Shown: positions 1 through 10,774 of the stretch, piece after piece | Layout of the letters: every line of letters starts with the position of its first letter | Numbering within the stretch: position 1 is the stretch's first letter | Source: Pythium myriotylum | Lineage: Eukaryota > Oomycota > Peronosporomycetes > Pythiales > Pythiaceae | Direction of reading: 5' to 3' | DNA: 64,000 bases | Assembly: GCA_023091665.1 (NCBI GenBank) | Contig: JALJCQ010000017.1 | Span: forward strand, 1,736,001-1,800,000 | The notes under the pieces: model-generated | Databases searched by the model: none | What the model was told of the DNA's origin: nothing | What the model saw: the letters and a program-made list of their open reading frames with translations, nothing else | Position numbers and translations under genes: made by a program

Positions 1-1158
1 GAAAAGTCGGACGCCAACGCGCAAATCTTGGCCAGGTACCTTAACACGTCTCTGCAGGACGCGCGTGTAGCAGAGGCCCGCCTAGCCACGAGGCGCCAGC
101 AGCTCGCAGACGACGAGCAAAAGCTGTACGTTGAGCGCGCGGCATTCGCCTCACACCGAGAGGAGTGGCTTGAGCAGCAAGAGCGCGATTGCGCTGAACT
201 AAAAGCACAACGTATTGCGTTGGACCGAGAGTGGCGCTCGCTGCATCGTGAGAGAGAGGACCTAGAAGACATGATCGCCTCCCACGAGGACGCATTTGGA
301 GCGATGAAGCAACAGCAGCAGGCGCTTGAGGCTGAGAAGGAGCGTGTAGCCATGGGAGCTCTTCACGTGGCTGAAATGGCAGCGAAGTTCGAGTTACTAA
401 CAAGGCAGCTTGTCGAGAAGGAGCAAACGATGCGGGACCAACAACGAACGGTTGAGGAAGTGCAGCGTGAATGGGCAATTCGCGAGAAGGCAGTCGAAGC
501 TGAACGTATGAAACTTTTGGAGCGTGAAGGAAGACTACACACACAGCTTAAGCAGATGGAGGCGACTCGACGAAAATTGAATGATGAGAGAAAAAAGCAA
601 CTGCAGCGAGTACGGGACAGTAAAACCACAGACGCGACAGTAATTGGGGCCGTGCGATCTCACACCACGCTTGGCAGTGGCATGAGAACTCGTTTGGAGT
701 CGACAGCAACGTCTTCACCGCCACGCACGAATCTTCCCCCGTCTTTACTCGCTCTTTCACCTCAGGCTGGTCCGGTTGCCGAGCCAATACCATACTTTTC
801 TCGCCCTGTGCTCACCAAAAGTACCAAGTCTCCAGTAGAGACGATGAAGTCAAGTACCACCGACCCGTCCGGCTTCTCCCCTGCTTTTCGACAGTTAGTT
901 GAGGACAATTGGCGAAAGCCGTTGCATCAGACGAAGTCGGAGCTAGTCAAAGAACGAATGGAAATTCACTGCCTCGGTCTCAATACCTCGCGCCGTGACA
1001 AAAGCATCCACTTGACCAAACAGCAAGAGCCGTCACATTCGATTATGCCTACCAGGACGGTGGCGCATGGTGCGGGTGTGGCACGAATGCACGAGGCACC
1101 ACCACCACCATCCGAGCCGCGGACTTCCCAACCACGATATCTAAGCGTGCATCTCTAA
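1..1158 (+). CDS. Coiled-coil protein, C-terminal part (5' end outside window)
   Basis: The reading frame is open from base 1 and ends at a stop at 1156-1158, so only the C-terminal 385 residues or so are present. The first in-frame start-like codon (28) is a TTG and not a credible start. Roughly the first 200 visible residues are heptad-rich and dense in E, K, R and Q (coiled coil). The remaining part is low-complexity, rich in S, T and P, with a short proline run near the end. The pattern resembles centriole or transition-fibre coiled-coil proteins such as FBF1, but that is only an impression. The stop lies 19 bp from the stop of the convergent HisG gene. Confidence 0.7.
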   Translation, partial: EKSDANAQILARYLNTSLQDARVAEARLATRRQQLADDEQKLYVERAAFASHREEWLEQQERDCAELKAQRIALDREWRSLHREREDLEDMIASHEDAFGAMKQQQQALEAEKERVAMGALHVAEMAAKFELLTRQLVEKEQTMRDQQRTVEEVQREWAIREKAVEAERMKLLEREGRLHTQLKQMEATRRKLNDERKKQLQRVRDSKTTDATVIGAVRSHTTLGSGMRTRLESTATSSPPRTNLPPSLLALSPQAGPVAEPIPYFSRPVLTKSTKSPVETMKSSTTDPSGFSPAFRQLVEDNWRKPLHQTKSELVKERMEIHCLGLNTSRRDKSIHLTKQQEPSHSIMPTRTVAHGAGVARMHEAPPPPSEPRTSQPRYLSVHL

Positions 1159-1177
1159 AGTCACGTCTCCAATCAAC

Positions 1178-2053
1178 TCAGACACGGCAATTCTCGATGT
1201 CGAAGAGCAAGATGTCTGTCGCGCCAATCTCGTGGAGCTGGTCCATAATCTCGGAGACCTCCTTCTTCTCAACCATGGCAGACACGGCATAGTCCCCGTT
1301 TGTGAGTGTGTTGATAGTTGGTGAGCGGCGCCCAGGAGTGATCTGTTTAGCTTGCTCAATGAGCTCTTTGCTGATGTTGTATGACACCATCTTGTACTTT
1401 GTTGCAGTTATGTAGCCGAGGAACCGCTGGTGGATCTTCTGCACAAGCTTTTGCTTCTTCGTGTTGGGGTTGGCGATCAGCACTGCCTGAGTCTCCATGA
1501 TCGTGCCGACCATCTCTAGACCGGCGGCACGCATTGTTGTACCGGTCTCGACGAGATCCACGATGCCGTCGGCGAGACCTAGTCCACACGCAGCCTCCAC
1601 GGACCCGGAGACGTACTTGATCTTGGTCTTGGGCACGCCGTCTGTCTCAAACTGCTTGAAATACTGCTCTGCAATGACGGGGAATGAGGTGACGATGCGC
1701 TTCCCCGCGAGCTGCGCAGGCGACGTGACGCCGTCCTTGACGGGCGCCTGGACGCCGAGCTGGCACTTGCCGAAGCCCAGTTGCATGAGTTCGACGACCG
1801 AGGTCTCCGACTCGGCGATGATATCCTGGCCCGTGATGCCCACGTCGACATTGCCCTCGCCCACGTACGTCGCGATATCTGCCGCCGGCAGGAAGACGAG
1901 CGTGATCGGGAGGCTGTTGACGACCGCGATGTCGACGCGGCTCGGGCGGTAGTAGTCGAGCCCCGCGCCCTCAAGGATCTTGAGGATCTTGTCGTGGAGG
2001 CGGCCTTTCTTGGGCACGGCGAAGAGCAGGTTGTCGGCGGTCGAGGGGTTCAT
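1178..2053 (-). CDS. HIS1: ATP phosphoribosyltransferase (HisG/HIS1), long form
   Basis: First enzyme of histidine synthesis, joining ATP and PRPP. The 291-residue protein has the N-terminal LLFAVPKKGRL strand, VFLPAADI, the GEGNVDVGITGQD substrate region and GTTMRAAGL. It also has a C-terminal regulatory (ACT-like) domain containing PGRRSPT, so it is the long, feedback-regulated form. The start is the ATG at 2051-2053, which has A at -3 and matches the fungal N-terminus. The frame runs on upstream to 2152, but only a TTG is found there. It appears to be a single exon. It converges with the coiled-coil gene and diverges from the small gene at 2388 across 334 bp. Confidence 0.95.
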   Translation of the reverse strand: MNPSTADNLLFAVPKKGRLHDKILKILEGAGLDYYRPSRVDIAVVNSLPITLVFLPAADIATYVGEGNVDVGITGQDIIAESETSVVELMQLGFGKCQLGVQAPVKDGVTSPAQLAGKRIVTSFPVIAEQYFKQFETDGVPKTKIKYVSGSVEAACGLGLADGIVDLVETGTTMRAAGLEMVGTIMETQAVLIANPNTKKQKLVQKIHQRFLGYITATKYKMVSYNISKELIEQAKQITPGRRSPTINTLTNGDYAVSAMVEKKEVSEIMDQLHEIGATDILLFDIENCRV

Positions 2054-2191
2054 GGTCACTCGAGGAGTGCCGAGCTGCTGGCGGCGAGTCGCTTCGGAAT
2101 GCGAAATCTTGAGCGGATCGAGTAAACCGTCGCCGCTCAGACTCAGATACAAAACGAAAGGGCATTGGCGGAAAGTCGTAATGGGATTGTT

Positions 2192-2205
2192 GGATTGGTC
2201 AAAAC
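2192..2205 (-). promoter_or_regulatory. CCAAT-type element upstream of HisG
   Basis: Read on the minus strand this is GTTTTGACCAATCC, about 140 bp upstream of the HisG ATG. The core TTTTGACCAATC also occurs at 36013 and 48149. The role is inferred from position and recurrence. Two further ATTGG/CCAAT words lie nearby (around 2164 and 2324). Confidence 0.4.
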
Positions 2206-2387
2206 GAGATTCATGAATGGGATTTTGCGATCATGTCACAGACAACCACAAGCTTTTTCACGAACTTTGGCGAATGTTGGTTCAGAAACCGATCTGGTTG
2301 GCTAATATGGATCATGATTTAAGCCAATAGAAAGATCATTGCGAGGCTCCCAAAGTTGCAGGAGAGCGCGAGATCTGCCCAATCGAG

Positions 2388-2919
2388 ATGGACGAACGCG
2401 AGTTCCAGCGCATGCTTGAGCGCTTCCCCGTCGTGCGGAAGCGCACGCACGCGCGCGTCGAGTGGAACTCGATTGTGAGAAGAGGTTGTCTCGTCTCATG
2501 AGGGAGAGAGAGGTTAACTGTGGCCTGGTGACCGCTAGTATGACGAGGACCCGACGACGAGCAAGGCTCACGCTGGAGCTGCTGGCAGCGGACCTCACGG
2601 TACGCGGAGAATGAGCCAAGGACACGGGGACGACGTTCACCCTTTCCACTTTTTCAACGTTGCAGTTACGTCAATCAGCGACGCAGACTCGCTTCCAGTC
2701 GCAATGACCAAGTTCCTCGAGGCATACTTCTCGTCCGTCGAGGCGACTCATATCCAGCGCGAGTTCGAGAAGGTGAGATCGTTCTTTGTAAGGATAGGAA
2801 AGCCTCGAGTGGTTAACGTTGGAAGTGGTTTGGAGCAGGCACAACGTGATTTTCTCTCCGGTCTCTCACTTGAAGACATCGATGAATTATGTGCTCAGTT
2901 TGTTAGTGGTGAGAAGTAA
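2388..2919 (+). CDS. Small conserved-looking protein, four exons, unknown function
   Basis: I reconstruct exons 2388-2474, 2539-2599, 2666-2772 and 2839-2919, giving 111 residues. Introns of 64, 66 and 66 nt have GTGAGA/GTACGC/GTGAGA donors and CTAG/GCAG/GCAG acceptors, and the phases agree throughout. The N-terminus is MDEREFQRMLERFPVVRK. The C-terminal half looks helical and acidic (FLEAYFSSVEATHIQREFEK, then LSLEDIDELCAQF). I do not recognise the family. The third intron is a multiple of three and free of stops, so retaining it would add 22 residues. The stop lies 13 bp from the stop of the convergent gene on the other strand. Confidence 0.6.
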
Positions 2920-2932
2920 CAATTCAGTCTAC

Positions 2933-3771
2933 CTAGTCGTTGGACTCGTTTGTCTTCTTATTCCAGCTGGAACGTTTTAGTGATTTATCGTGGCGCTAAA
3001 GGTGGATACGGTCATGGTAGTCTTGATACTTGTGTGTGTGACAAATGATACAGGTGATCGTACCTGACGAAACTCTCGGCTTCTCTCTGGGTCAAGGAAA
3101 GGTGAAGTGCTCCAAGAAATGATGAGCGTGCGTAGCTGATCAGTCGTGATGTCGAACGAAACCATGCCAAGAAGCGTCTCCTTGTTAGTGACAACATTGG
3201 TCTCATCAGTCAATGCCAATTTATAATGTCGAGTCAGGTACTCACGATGTGCTGGTACTCGGCTTCAATAGCAGCAAGCTCCGATGCGATGAACTGCGTG
3301 TAGTCGGAACATGAAAGAACGAGATCATTCTTCATCACCCCTTCATCTATATCCACTGGACAAGGAAAGAATTGGGAGAGAAGTCAGTGGATACACTCCA
3401 CTCGGGCTGCCCCCTCCCCTACCTATGAAGTCGATTGAGATGGAGTACATTCGTTCGAGGAGCTCCGCGAACGCAATGCGAAGCTCCTTTATCTGAGCGA
3501 AGAGATCTTCTGCTAGCCATGGGTCCATCGCGGCGATGGCTTCATCCGACGAGGCTGTAAACGGTGTCATAGCTCGATCAGTCCGAGCCGAGTCGCGAGA
3601 ACCTTGACCAAGCGCCTCTCGCATCGCAAGTAGCGCCGTCTGAAAGTTCTCGAGGAGCGAAATTCCTTCTCGTTCCTTCTCCATCCACTGCTTGGTGAGG
3701 GCTTGGACCTCGAGGAAGGCGGCGCGGACTCGCTCGCCGGCATCTGAGGCGCCATCCAATGCCGTTGGCAT
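2933..3771 (-). CDS. Hypothetical helical protein, four exons
   Basis: Exons on the minus strand are 3423-3771, 3246-3355, 3064-3180 and 2933-2995. The introns are 67, 65 and 68 nt, with donors GTAGGG, GTGAGT and GTACGA. Phases match at every junction and give 212 residues. The protein is predicted mostly alpha-helical, with stretches such as FAELLERMYSISIDF, DYTQFIASELAAIEAEYQHI and TDQLRTLIISWST, and it ends in a short basic tail. No membrane segment is evident and I do not recognise the family. Its ATG is only 89 bp from the ATG of the divergent TPR gene, so both must share a very small promoter. Confidence 0.65.
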
Positions 3772-3860
3772 GTTGCCTTTCCTAGTTAAGTATCCACTAA
3801 GTTCGTTCGGTTACACGGGGGTTACTCTGAGCAGATCTCTTTCGTGTCAGGCAGGCCAAC

Positions 3861-4934
3861 ATGCGTCGGTCGCAGCTGCTGCTCACGGTGCTCGTGCTCG
3901 TGCTGCTTCTCTCAGCGCCGCTCGCGGACGCCGCGAAGAAGAAGAAGAAGGCGAAGAAGGAAAAAGCCCCCGCGGCAGCTTCGTCGGGCTCGCCATCGGA
4001 GGCGCCGCCCAAGAGCGAGCGGGACGATGACCCTGTGATCCAAGAAGTGCGGGGCCTGCGCAACTCCGCGATGCGCGAGAACGATAAGAAGGAGTACAAC
4101 GAGGCAATTGAGAAATTGCGAGAAGCGCTAACACTGATGCACCATCGCGTATTTGGTGAAGGTCGCGCAGCAGTCAAGAAAAAGGAAGATCAATCGATGG
4201 ACGCCGCTCTCTACTCTCAGCTGCTGACAGACTACGGCGGTGTTCTCATTCGCGCGAAGCAATACGATGAAGCGATCGATGTCTTAGAAGACGCTATCGA
4301 GATGATTAAGCGAGTGTTCGGGGAGAGCCACCCGTCACTGGGGCTCTCCCTGCGCAGCCTGGCAGATGCTTATTTAGCCAAGAAGGAGTACAAGACCGCT
4401 ATTAAAAAGTACAAGGAGCTCCGCAAGCACGTCGAGATCGGTCTCGGTGTGACCCATGAAGCGTACATTGAAGTACATCTCAAAATTGCAGAGGCGTACA
4501 AGAGCCTTAACAACATACCTCGCGCGGTGAAGGCGCTCAAGCATGTGATTGAGGAACAGGGTGGCAACGTGAACGGAGCAACACAAGGAATCGGGGAAGT
4601 GTTCATGGAGCTGGCTACACTGCAGCTTAAGACGCGGGAGCTGGAAGATGCGGAGCGTGCAGCCATGGCCGCACGTGCCATCATGCACCAGCGAGAAGGC
4701 GAGACGTCGCTGCAGCATGCGTTCAGCCTGAACGCGCTGGCGGGCGTCAAGATGTCTCAGAACAAAGTGGAGGAAGCGTACTCGCTCCTGCAGCACGCCC
4801 ATCGCATTGCACTCCAGCTCTATGGCAAGAACCACGCCATGGTCAAGTCGAGTCAAAAGACCCTCGACCAGGTGCGTCTCCGACTCGAAGACGATCGCAC
4901 CACGAAGGCTGCGGACGAGCACATTGAACTGTAA
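3861..4934 (+). CDS. Secretory-pathway TPR protein with HIEL C-terminus
   Basis: The 357-residue protein starts with a clear signal peptide (residues 1-24: two Arg, a Leu/Val core, then a probable ADA cleavage site). A lysine-rich stretch (25-33) and a low-complexity linker follow. From about residue 60 to 340 it holds tandem tetratricopeptide repeats of the kinesin-light-chain type (for example LYSQLLTDYGGVLIRAKQYD and LGLSLRSLADAYLAKKEYK). It ends in HIEL, a variant of the HDEL/KDEL endoplasmic-reticulum retrieval signal. I infer an ER-lumen protein that binds partners through its TPRs. The substrate is unknown. It is a single exon. Confidence 0.8.
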   Translation: MRRSQLLLTVLVLVLLLSAPLADAAKKKKKAKKEKAPAAASSGSPSEAPPKSERDDDPVIQEVRGLRNSAMRENDKKEYNEAIEKLREALTLMHHRVFGEGRAAVKKKEDQSMDAALYSQLLTDYGGVLIRAKQYDEAIDVLEDAIEMIKRVFGESHPSLGLSLRSLADAYLAKKEYKTAIKKYKELRKHVEIGLGVTHEAYIEVHLKIAEAYKSLNNIPRAVKALKHVIEEQGGNVNGATQGIGEVFMELATLQLKTRELEDAERAAMAARAIMHQREGETSLQHAFSLNALAGVKMSQNKVEEAYSLLQHAHRIALQLYGKNHAMVKSSQKTLDQVRLRLEDDRTTKAADEHIEL

Positions 4935-5190
4935 TGAATTAAGGCGCTTCAACTAGGTTCGAAGGGTCAGCTTTTGGATTTGTTGCAGCTCCCACTAAGT
5001 ACTGCAAACTATTAAAATAGTTTACAGTATTATACTTAGAGGGAGATGAATAGTGGAAGACATAATAATTCAGACTAACGGTATCTTCAACCAAACGTCG
5101 CAGTGGCAGTTGTTTCCACGGATAATATCGAAGAGCTCCGCAGCAACAAGCTCCTTTTGCCCACTCGGCGACTCGCACTATCCAGCGGCA

Positions 5191-5826
5191 ATGGCAGACA
5201 TGGAAGGCGGCCAGTTTGGGCTCGTGTACGAATACCGTGACCCGTGCAACGTCATCGCACTCGTGCAGCTCGTCGTGACGCTGCTTTCGTTCGTCTTCAC
5301 GTACCCCGTGTGGTGGGCGGGATTCTTCGGCATCATCGTCGCAGCGATGGGCTATTACGGCTCAGCACAGCCTGTAATCCAGAGCAAGACCAGCTTCATT
5401 CAGTTCGTACGTGTGTTGTATCTCCGGCGCTTCCATTAGATGCTAACAGAATGCTGGACAGTACTATTTCGGCAACTGTTTCATGCTCGCTCTGCAGATA
5501 TTTTCTGCTGTCGTCCTCCTCGTCCTGGTAACTGAATGGGAGGACTTTGACCTCTGGGCATGGATGATTCTCATCATCGGTAGCCTCTGTCTTGGCCTCC
5601 AGATCGCAGTCACGGTAAGATTCAGTACATGCAAGTCTGAGCCTCCTCTCTCCGATTCCTTGATAACAATATCCTTTCGTTACCACAGTATGTCGCTGTC
5701 CAACGCTCCCAGTCCTTCCGTGCGGAGCTAATGCGCAACCCGCCAGCTGCTGAGAATCTCTACGGCGCCTCCGGCAACCCAAGCAACGTTTACACGTCTA
5801 TGAGCGCCACCGTCAAAACCATCTAG
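5191..5826 (+). CDS. Four-helix membrane protein, three exons
   Basis: Exons 5191-5406, 5462-5614 and 5689-5826 (introns of 55 and 74 nt, all phase 0) give 168 residues. Four hydrophobic segments are visible: VIALVQLVVTLLSFVFTYPV, WAGFFGIIVAAMGYYG, MLALQIFSAVVLLVLV and WMILIIGSLCLGLQIAV. A soluble, Asn/Ser-rich tail of about 45 residues follows. The layout resembles MARVEL or tetraspan-like proteins, but no signature motif is present, so no function is assigned. The stop is 29 bp from the stop of the PI3-kinase gene on the other strand. Confidence 0.75.
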
Positions 5827-5855
5827 TTCTATTCATCTTCTAATGCATGGATGTT

Positions 5856-8800
5856 TTACCCGTGCTTCAGCATGTGGGCTGCGTCGTTTAGCAACGTCGA
5901 GCGAGATATCACACTTTGCTTGAGTAGTTTCAGAAAATGTGCGCTTGCCACATCGTTTGTCAAGTCAAGTTGGAGTTGGGTGCGTAACCAGCTAATATCG
6001 TCTTCAGTTTGGAGCTCAGGCAGAGCGCTTCGAGTCATAATCGAACACATACCATAAAGGAGGCCTGCATGCATTCGAAGAATATTATAGCCGTCGCAGC
6101 ATAGCTGAGTGAACAACTCACACGCAGGGATTGTCAGTTGATCTGTACATAGTCGCGACGGAAGCCGGAGAGATCCATGGATAGTTTGTTGCCACTTGAG
6201 TCGTCGACTCTCAAAAACCTCGTCTCTAACTGAGCGAGTTTGTGCCCAGTTCACTGGCTGATTCGGACTGATATCCATAATAGTGCTTGGTGAGTCTAGA
6301 TGGCAACTCTTGCTATGCTTTGTGTGCTTCAGATGTTTGAGGAAGAACTTTTGACGCTTTCTCGCTCCATCTTGTGACGATCGAGCATCATAGGCTGTCG
6401 ATGATGGGAGCGACGACGTCAATTCTTCGGCTTTTACACTTGTGTCCGACATGAGGATCGCCGCGAACGAAGGAGTGAACACGAACATTGTTCGCTCGCG
6501 TCTCACGCCAAACTTGGTTTTGAAATTACCCAGGATGTGGCCGAAATCGATGTGAAAAACACTCCCAGTCCGCGACATCATAATGTTGTCGTTGTGGCGA
6601 TCTCCGATCCCAAGAATGTAACTTGCAACACAACTCGCTGCGCAGCTTCCTGCGAAAGTGCGCACCGCATCACCATAGCTGAAGAGACCTGACGGCCTTT
6701 TGTTCGCGGAAGACTGATCGTGAACTGAAGATGAAGGTTGCAATTTGAGAGGTGGTCGACTGAAACTATCGAGTAGATTTGGAGCCACAGAGTTCGACAG
6801 CAGCCATTCGGCCAACACATTCTGCTCCCTCATCACTCCGATTGCCGAATGCAGTTTGTGTTGGGCGGTACCTCGCTGGGAACCATGGTTTTGCTGAGCT
6901 CGCCTGCTGAATATACTTGCAATTGTCTCTGCATCTCGAACAATCTCAATCAAGCCGCACTTCGGACCAACCGAGACGCAACCGTACGTTATCAGACGCA
7001 TTCTCTCACTTAGACCTGCACCTTTCCAAACGTGATTCATGACTCGAAAGAGCTGAAGGACGAGCTGATCCTGACGAAGATCGTCCCCTGACTTGTAGAG
7101 AACGTGGAAATGAGACACTACGCTGACTGCCCCTTCCTCATGCACTTCTCGAAATACAAGATACAAAGGCTTCTGCTTTGATCCGAGGACACGGCACTCA
7201 TCGACAACAACCCCACATAGCTTTCGTGTAGGATCAAGCGGAAGAACGAATTCACCTGGCAACACCATGTCTCGGAGACCAGACCGTAGCTTTGCCTGCT
7301 TATCTTCTGTTGAGTCGCACGAGATGAGGTTTTGGTGGATTCGACGGATCTGTTTAGCAACTGATACCTGAGATCTGAGATTTGTTCTATCGAGGTTGCT
7401 CAATGCTCTAACGTACACATCTAAGAGGAAGATGTTACGTTCGCAAACTTGAACGTCATGAATCTCTGAGTACAACAACCAAAAGAATTGATGTCCATGT
7501 GTGAGCGGAGACTCGAGACAGCGGCGAAGCAGGAATCGGGCCAAAGCCGAGTCGTGATATCTTTCGTGACGCAATGCATGCACCAGCTGAAGGAGATACA
7601 ATTCAGTATCTAGATCTTCCAGACATCTAACAGCAAAAGCTCGTACTCGTGCATCTGTAACACGGGGCCCAAGCAAACGCAATGAAACTTCAGGATGAGC
7701 AACTAGCTCCAAGCTATCGAGGAGACGGTAGGCCTCTGAACGACTCCAAGGATCCTTCCAGTTGATCGCATGCAATACGCTCGGCAGCAAACGAGGGTAG
7801 CGAAGCACCATGTGCCGACTGTGCCATATCATCTTCAATTCTGCAGTTGTTGGAGAGTAGAACGGGTCAGTAGCCAATTTCGTCGTTAACACGTCTATCT
7901 CTTCTTGATTCGGTGCTTTCGGAAGAGGTAGTGTGCTTGTTCCATTCCCGTCCAACTTCGTCTGCGCACCCTTGTTTCCGCTCGACTGGTCCCGAACACG
8001 TGATACTGAGCCAGATTGTTCAGTAATCTCAAGTTCGATAACACAATGGGACTCGGGATTTTCGAAGCCTGACTGGGGAACTTTCCCTTCAATATAATTC
8101 ATCCCAGTCCACAAACTCAACCACACCGTTTCCGACCATAGAGCACAGTTTTGGTTAAAGAGATTAAATCCACACCAGCCGAAAAGTATCGGCTCCCCAG
8201 AAGAGGCACCGACTGCTTTTGGTAGAACTTCCTCGTCATTTGCACCCACAGATTCAGCGACATCATTGTTGAAGTCTGCTCGCGATCTCGCAGTCCTGCT
8301 CGCTACCACATCGCAGTTTGTAACACTGGTGAATCCACTGAACAAGGATGAACGCCGACGCAGCCCCTGACTCGCCACGGGAGGCTTAGGATCAATGCGA
8401 AAGTCAACAATAACTCGCGTAGCTGGAGGAAGCCGCCCAGCTACGCAAGAATCTGGCCAATTGACGACATCCGGAAAGTCGAAGCGAGCAATATCACCCT
8501 GCATGTTCATGGTATTAGAAGCAATCGAGGAGGAACCTTGATAAAGTGTCTCAACACCGTCTACTAGCTTCATGGATATGGTGACCCGCAATCCAGTTAA
8601 AAGCGAGGGTCGAATCATTGAAACTGGAACGCAGAAGTTGTTGACATGTAGGGAGAAAGGTGTCATGGCTTCACTCAACGTCACATCCGCCAAACTGCAA
8701 GTGAGTCGACTGAGGACAACGCCATGCATTCGTCGGATAACGGACTTGATAAGACGAGCATGTGCCTCAGTAAATTGATTTGTCTTGTGTGCGAGTTGGA

Positions 8801-10437
8801 TAATGACCGTTGTAGCTGACTGAGTTGGCGACTGCTCCGATGAGCTTGATGAAAACGTCGAAAGAAACTCGTTGTCCGCACCAATATCAACAGATGAGTC
8901 AAATATCGTATCTTCTGACAGCTTTCGTGGGTAATGGTCGAGTCCATGAGTAGCGGCATACCCAGCGATACCTTTTACCGGAAGATTCCCAACGGCATGC
9001 GCCAGGGAGCCGATAGGAAGAATTCGTGTCATCTTGCTTGCACGCCGGTCAACAATGAACAATGCTAGATTGCTCACGGACATGTGCGACCCAACAACTC
9101 GCATCATATTTTGCAGCACAGATATGAGTGGGACGTCATTAACATCAAGTTTGAGCAACTCCAACTGGAGACTACTCATACCTGGCTCTCCATCGTGTCT
9201 TTCGTTTAAAGTGACGAGATCTTGGATATGTTGGATATGTTCATAGAGTTGACGAAACTCGTCCAACTTCCGCAGATTGGGAATTCGTCCACCAAGAAGT
9301 AACGTCGTATCTGCAAGCGCTATCTGAATTGCTCCCTTCTTGATTTCTACGCACAACGCAACTGTCTGGGCACGAACGGATGCTGTTCGTCGACCATGCG
9401 TGGATGGATCGATCAACGCTTGCTCGCCAAAGAACGCGGGACCAACTAATACTCGCTCAGTTAGCGTGCTTCCTGAAGGTGACTTGTCTGATTGACTGAT
9501 TGGTCTTGCTGACTCTAGCACAATACCAGTGGATAGATAAAAGAGAGTGTCTCCCGGTTCACTCTCCTCAAATATTGTGTCACCGCCTTGGAATGTCTTT
9601 AGTGCACAAGCTCCCGAGCTACAGAGTCGAGTAAGGTGGTCATGGGTGAAGTCCTAACATCCAGAACAACGTTTATTAGCTTGAGCACAGCTTATCACTC
9701 AGGTTGGACTCACTTGTTACCTGGAAGAAAGGGAGTCGATACAGTATGTCGACTACATTGGACACTCCATCAGTCGGGGCGTTGTCACCGCGTTGAGTTG
9801 TGGCATTGAGAGCTGGCTGCATTGAGTGTGTCGCCTCAATGGGATCGTTCACAACCTCGATACTGCAGTCACGGGTCGATGACGTATTACAACGAGAGAA
9901 GATTCTTTCCGAGCAGCAGCTCGTTTGTTTGCCTTGAGAAACATGATCAGATTCAGAAGCATCTTGTTCCAGAGCCTCAACGCAGCACGTGGAGTTGATG
10001 TCAAACTGTTTCTTAGAAGATATCACGCCACTGTCTTGGTATGGAGAACTGCAGCTTGCCCAGTTGTCCTCCACAACATTTGCCAATTTCTGGTGCCCCT
10101 CACTATGTTCTTCCCACTCGGTCTCTGACCGCTCCGATACGATTTCCGATTGCGTCACAGAACATTGTTGATGAATAGCGCGTGCTTTCGCGTCCTTGGC
10201 CAGGCGTTCCAGAGCCTTCCATCGCGTTGCAGCACTAAAAACCTCATAACTCGGCTTCTCCAAAACGCTCTGCAACTTGGCATACAGGATATCAGCGTCT
10301 TGGTCACTCTCGGACGCCTGGTTCCCTGACGCTTCGCGTCGAGCCACATTGGGCTCGCCGTCCTCTGGTCCTGGCTCAGCCTTGCCGACGCTCGCGCGAC
10401 GGAAAGCGAGCCGCAGCGACTTGGCGGCGCTGAGCAT
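5856..10437 (-). CDS. Phosphoinositide 3-kinase with N-terminal cNMP-binding and GAF domains
   Basis: Exons 9721-10437 and 5856-9653, joined across a 67-nt intron, encode 1504 residues. In order there are: an acidic N-terminal region (1-240); a cyclic-nucleotide-binding domain (about 245-365) with the FFGEQAL phosphate cassette and RRTASV arginine; a GAF domain (about 395-560); a PI3K-type C2 region (about 565-765); the helical PIK domain (about 810-965, containing FWLLYSEIH); and the catalytic domain (about 1025-1480). The catalytic domain has SGDDLRQDQ, GIGDRHNDN and FHIDFGHILGNFKTKFG, all catalytic residues present. The activation loop resembles class I enzymes that make PIP3. No p85- or Ras-binding domain is seen, and I infer control by cNMP or another small ligand. 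The ATG at 10435-10437 has a GCC context. Confidence 0.9.
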
Positions 10438-10774
10438 GGCGCGGGTCGATCTTCGTTCCGAGTGGCGCCATCGAGGCCGACGACGCGAAGCGCAAATATA
10501 GATCCCGTGCACGAGTTATCAAGCTCATGCCATTTCCGTTGCCGAGTGATTTAACCAACTTCTTTAAAACGATGAACGGTTCTAGCTGAACCGCGGTTCG
10601 GACCGCCCACTCGTCTAAGTACGATCCAGCGATTGACTGGACTGAGTGGTTGGTGGAGTGAGCTTCCGACGGTGGGTCAGCATACAAATTCCAAGTACAG
10701 GTGCGACGGAATGGAGCTTGCCAAAGAGGCCCTCATCATTAATTCTTTGGGACAGACTTAGTGACAAAAACAAC
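10438..10774. promoter_or_regulatory. Shared promoter between PI3-kinase and RPL19
   Basis: This 337-bp gap separates two divergent start codons. Open frames crossing it lack good starts and I see no gene. No strong motif was recognised. Confidence 0.4.
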
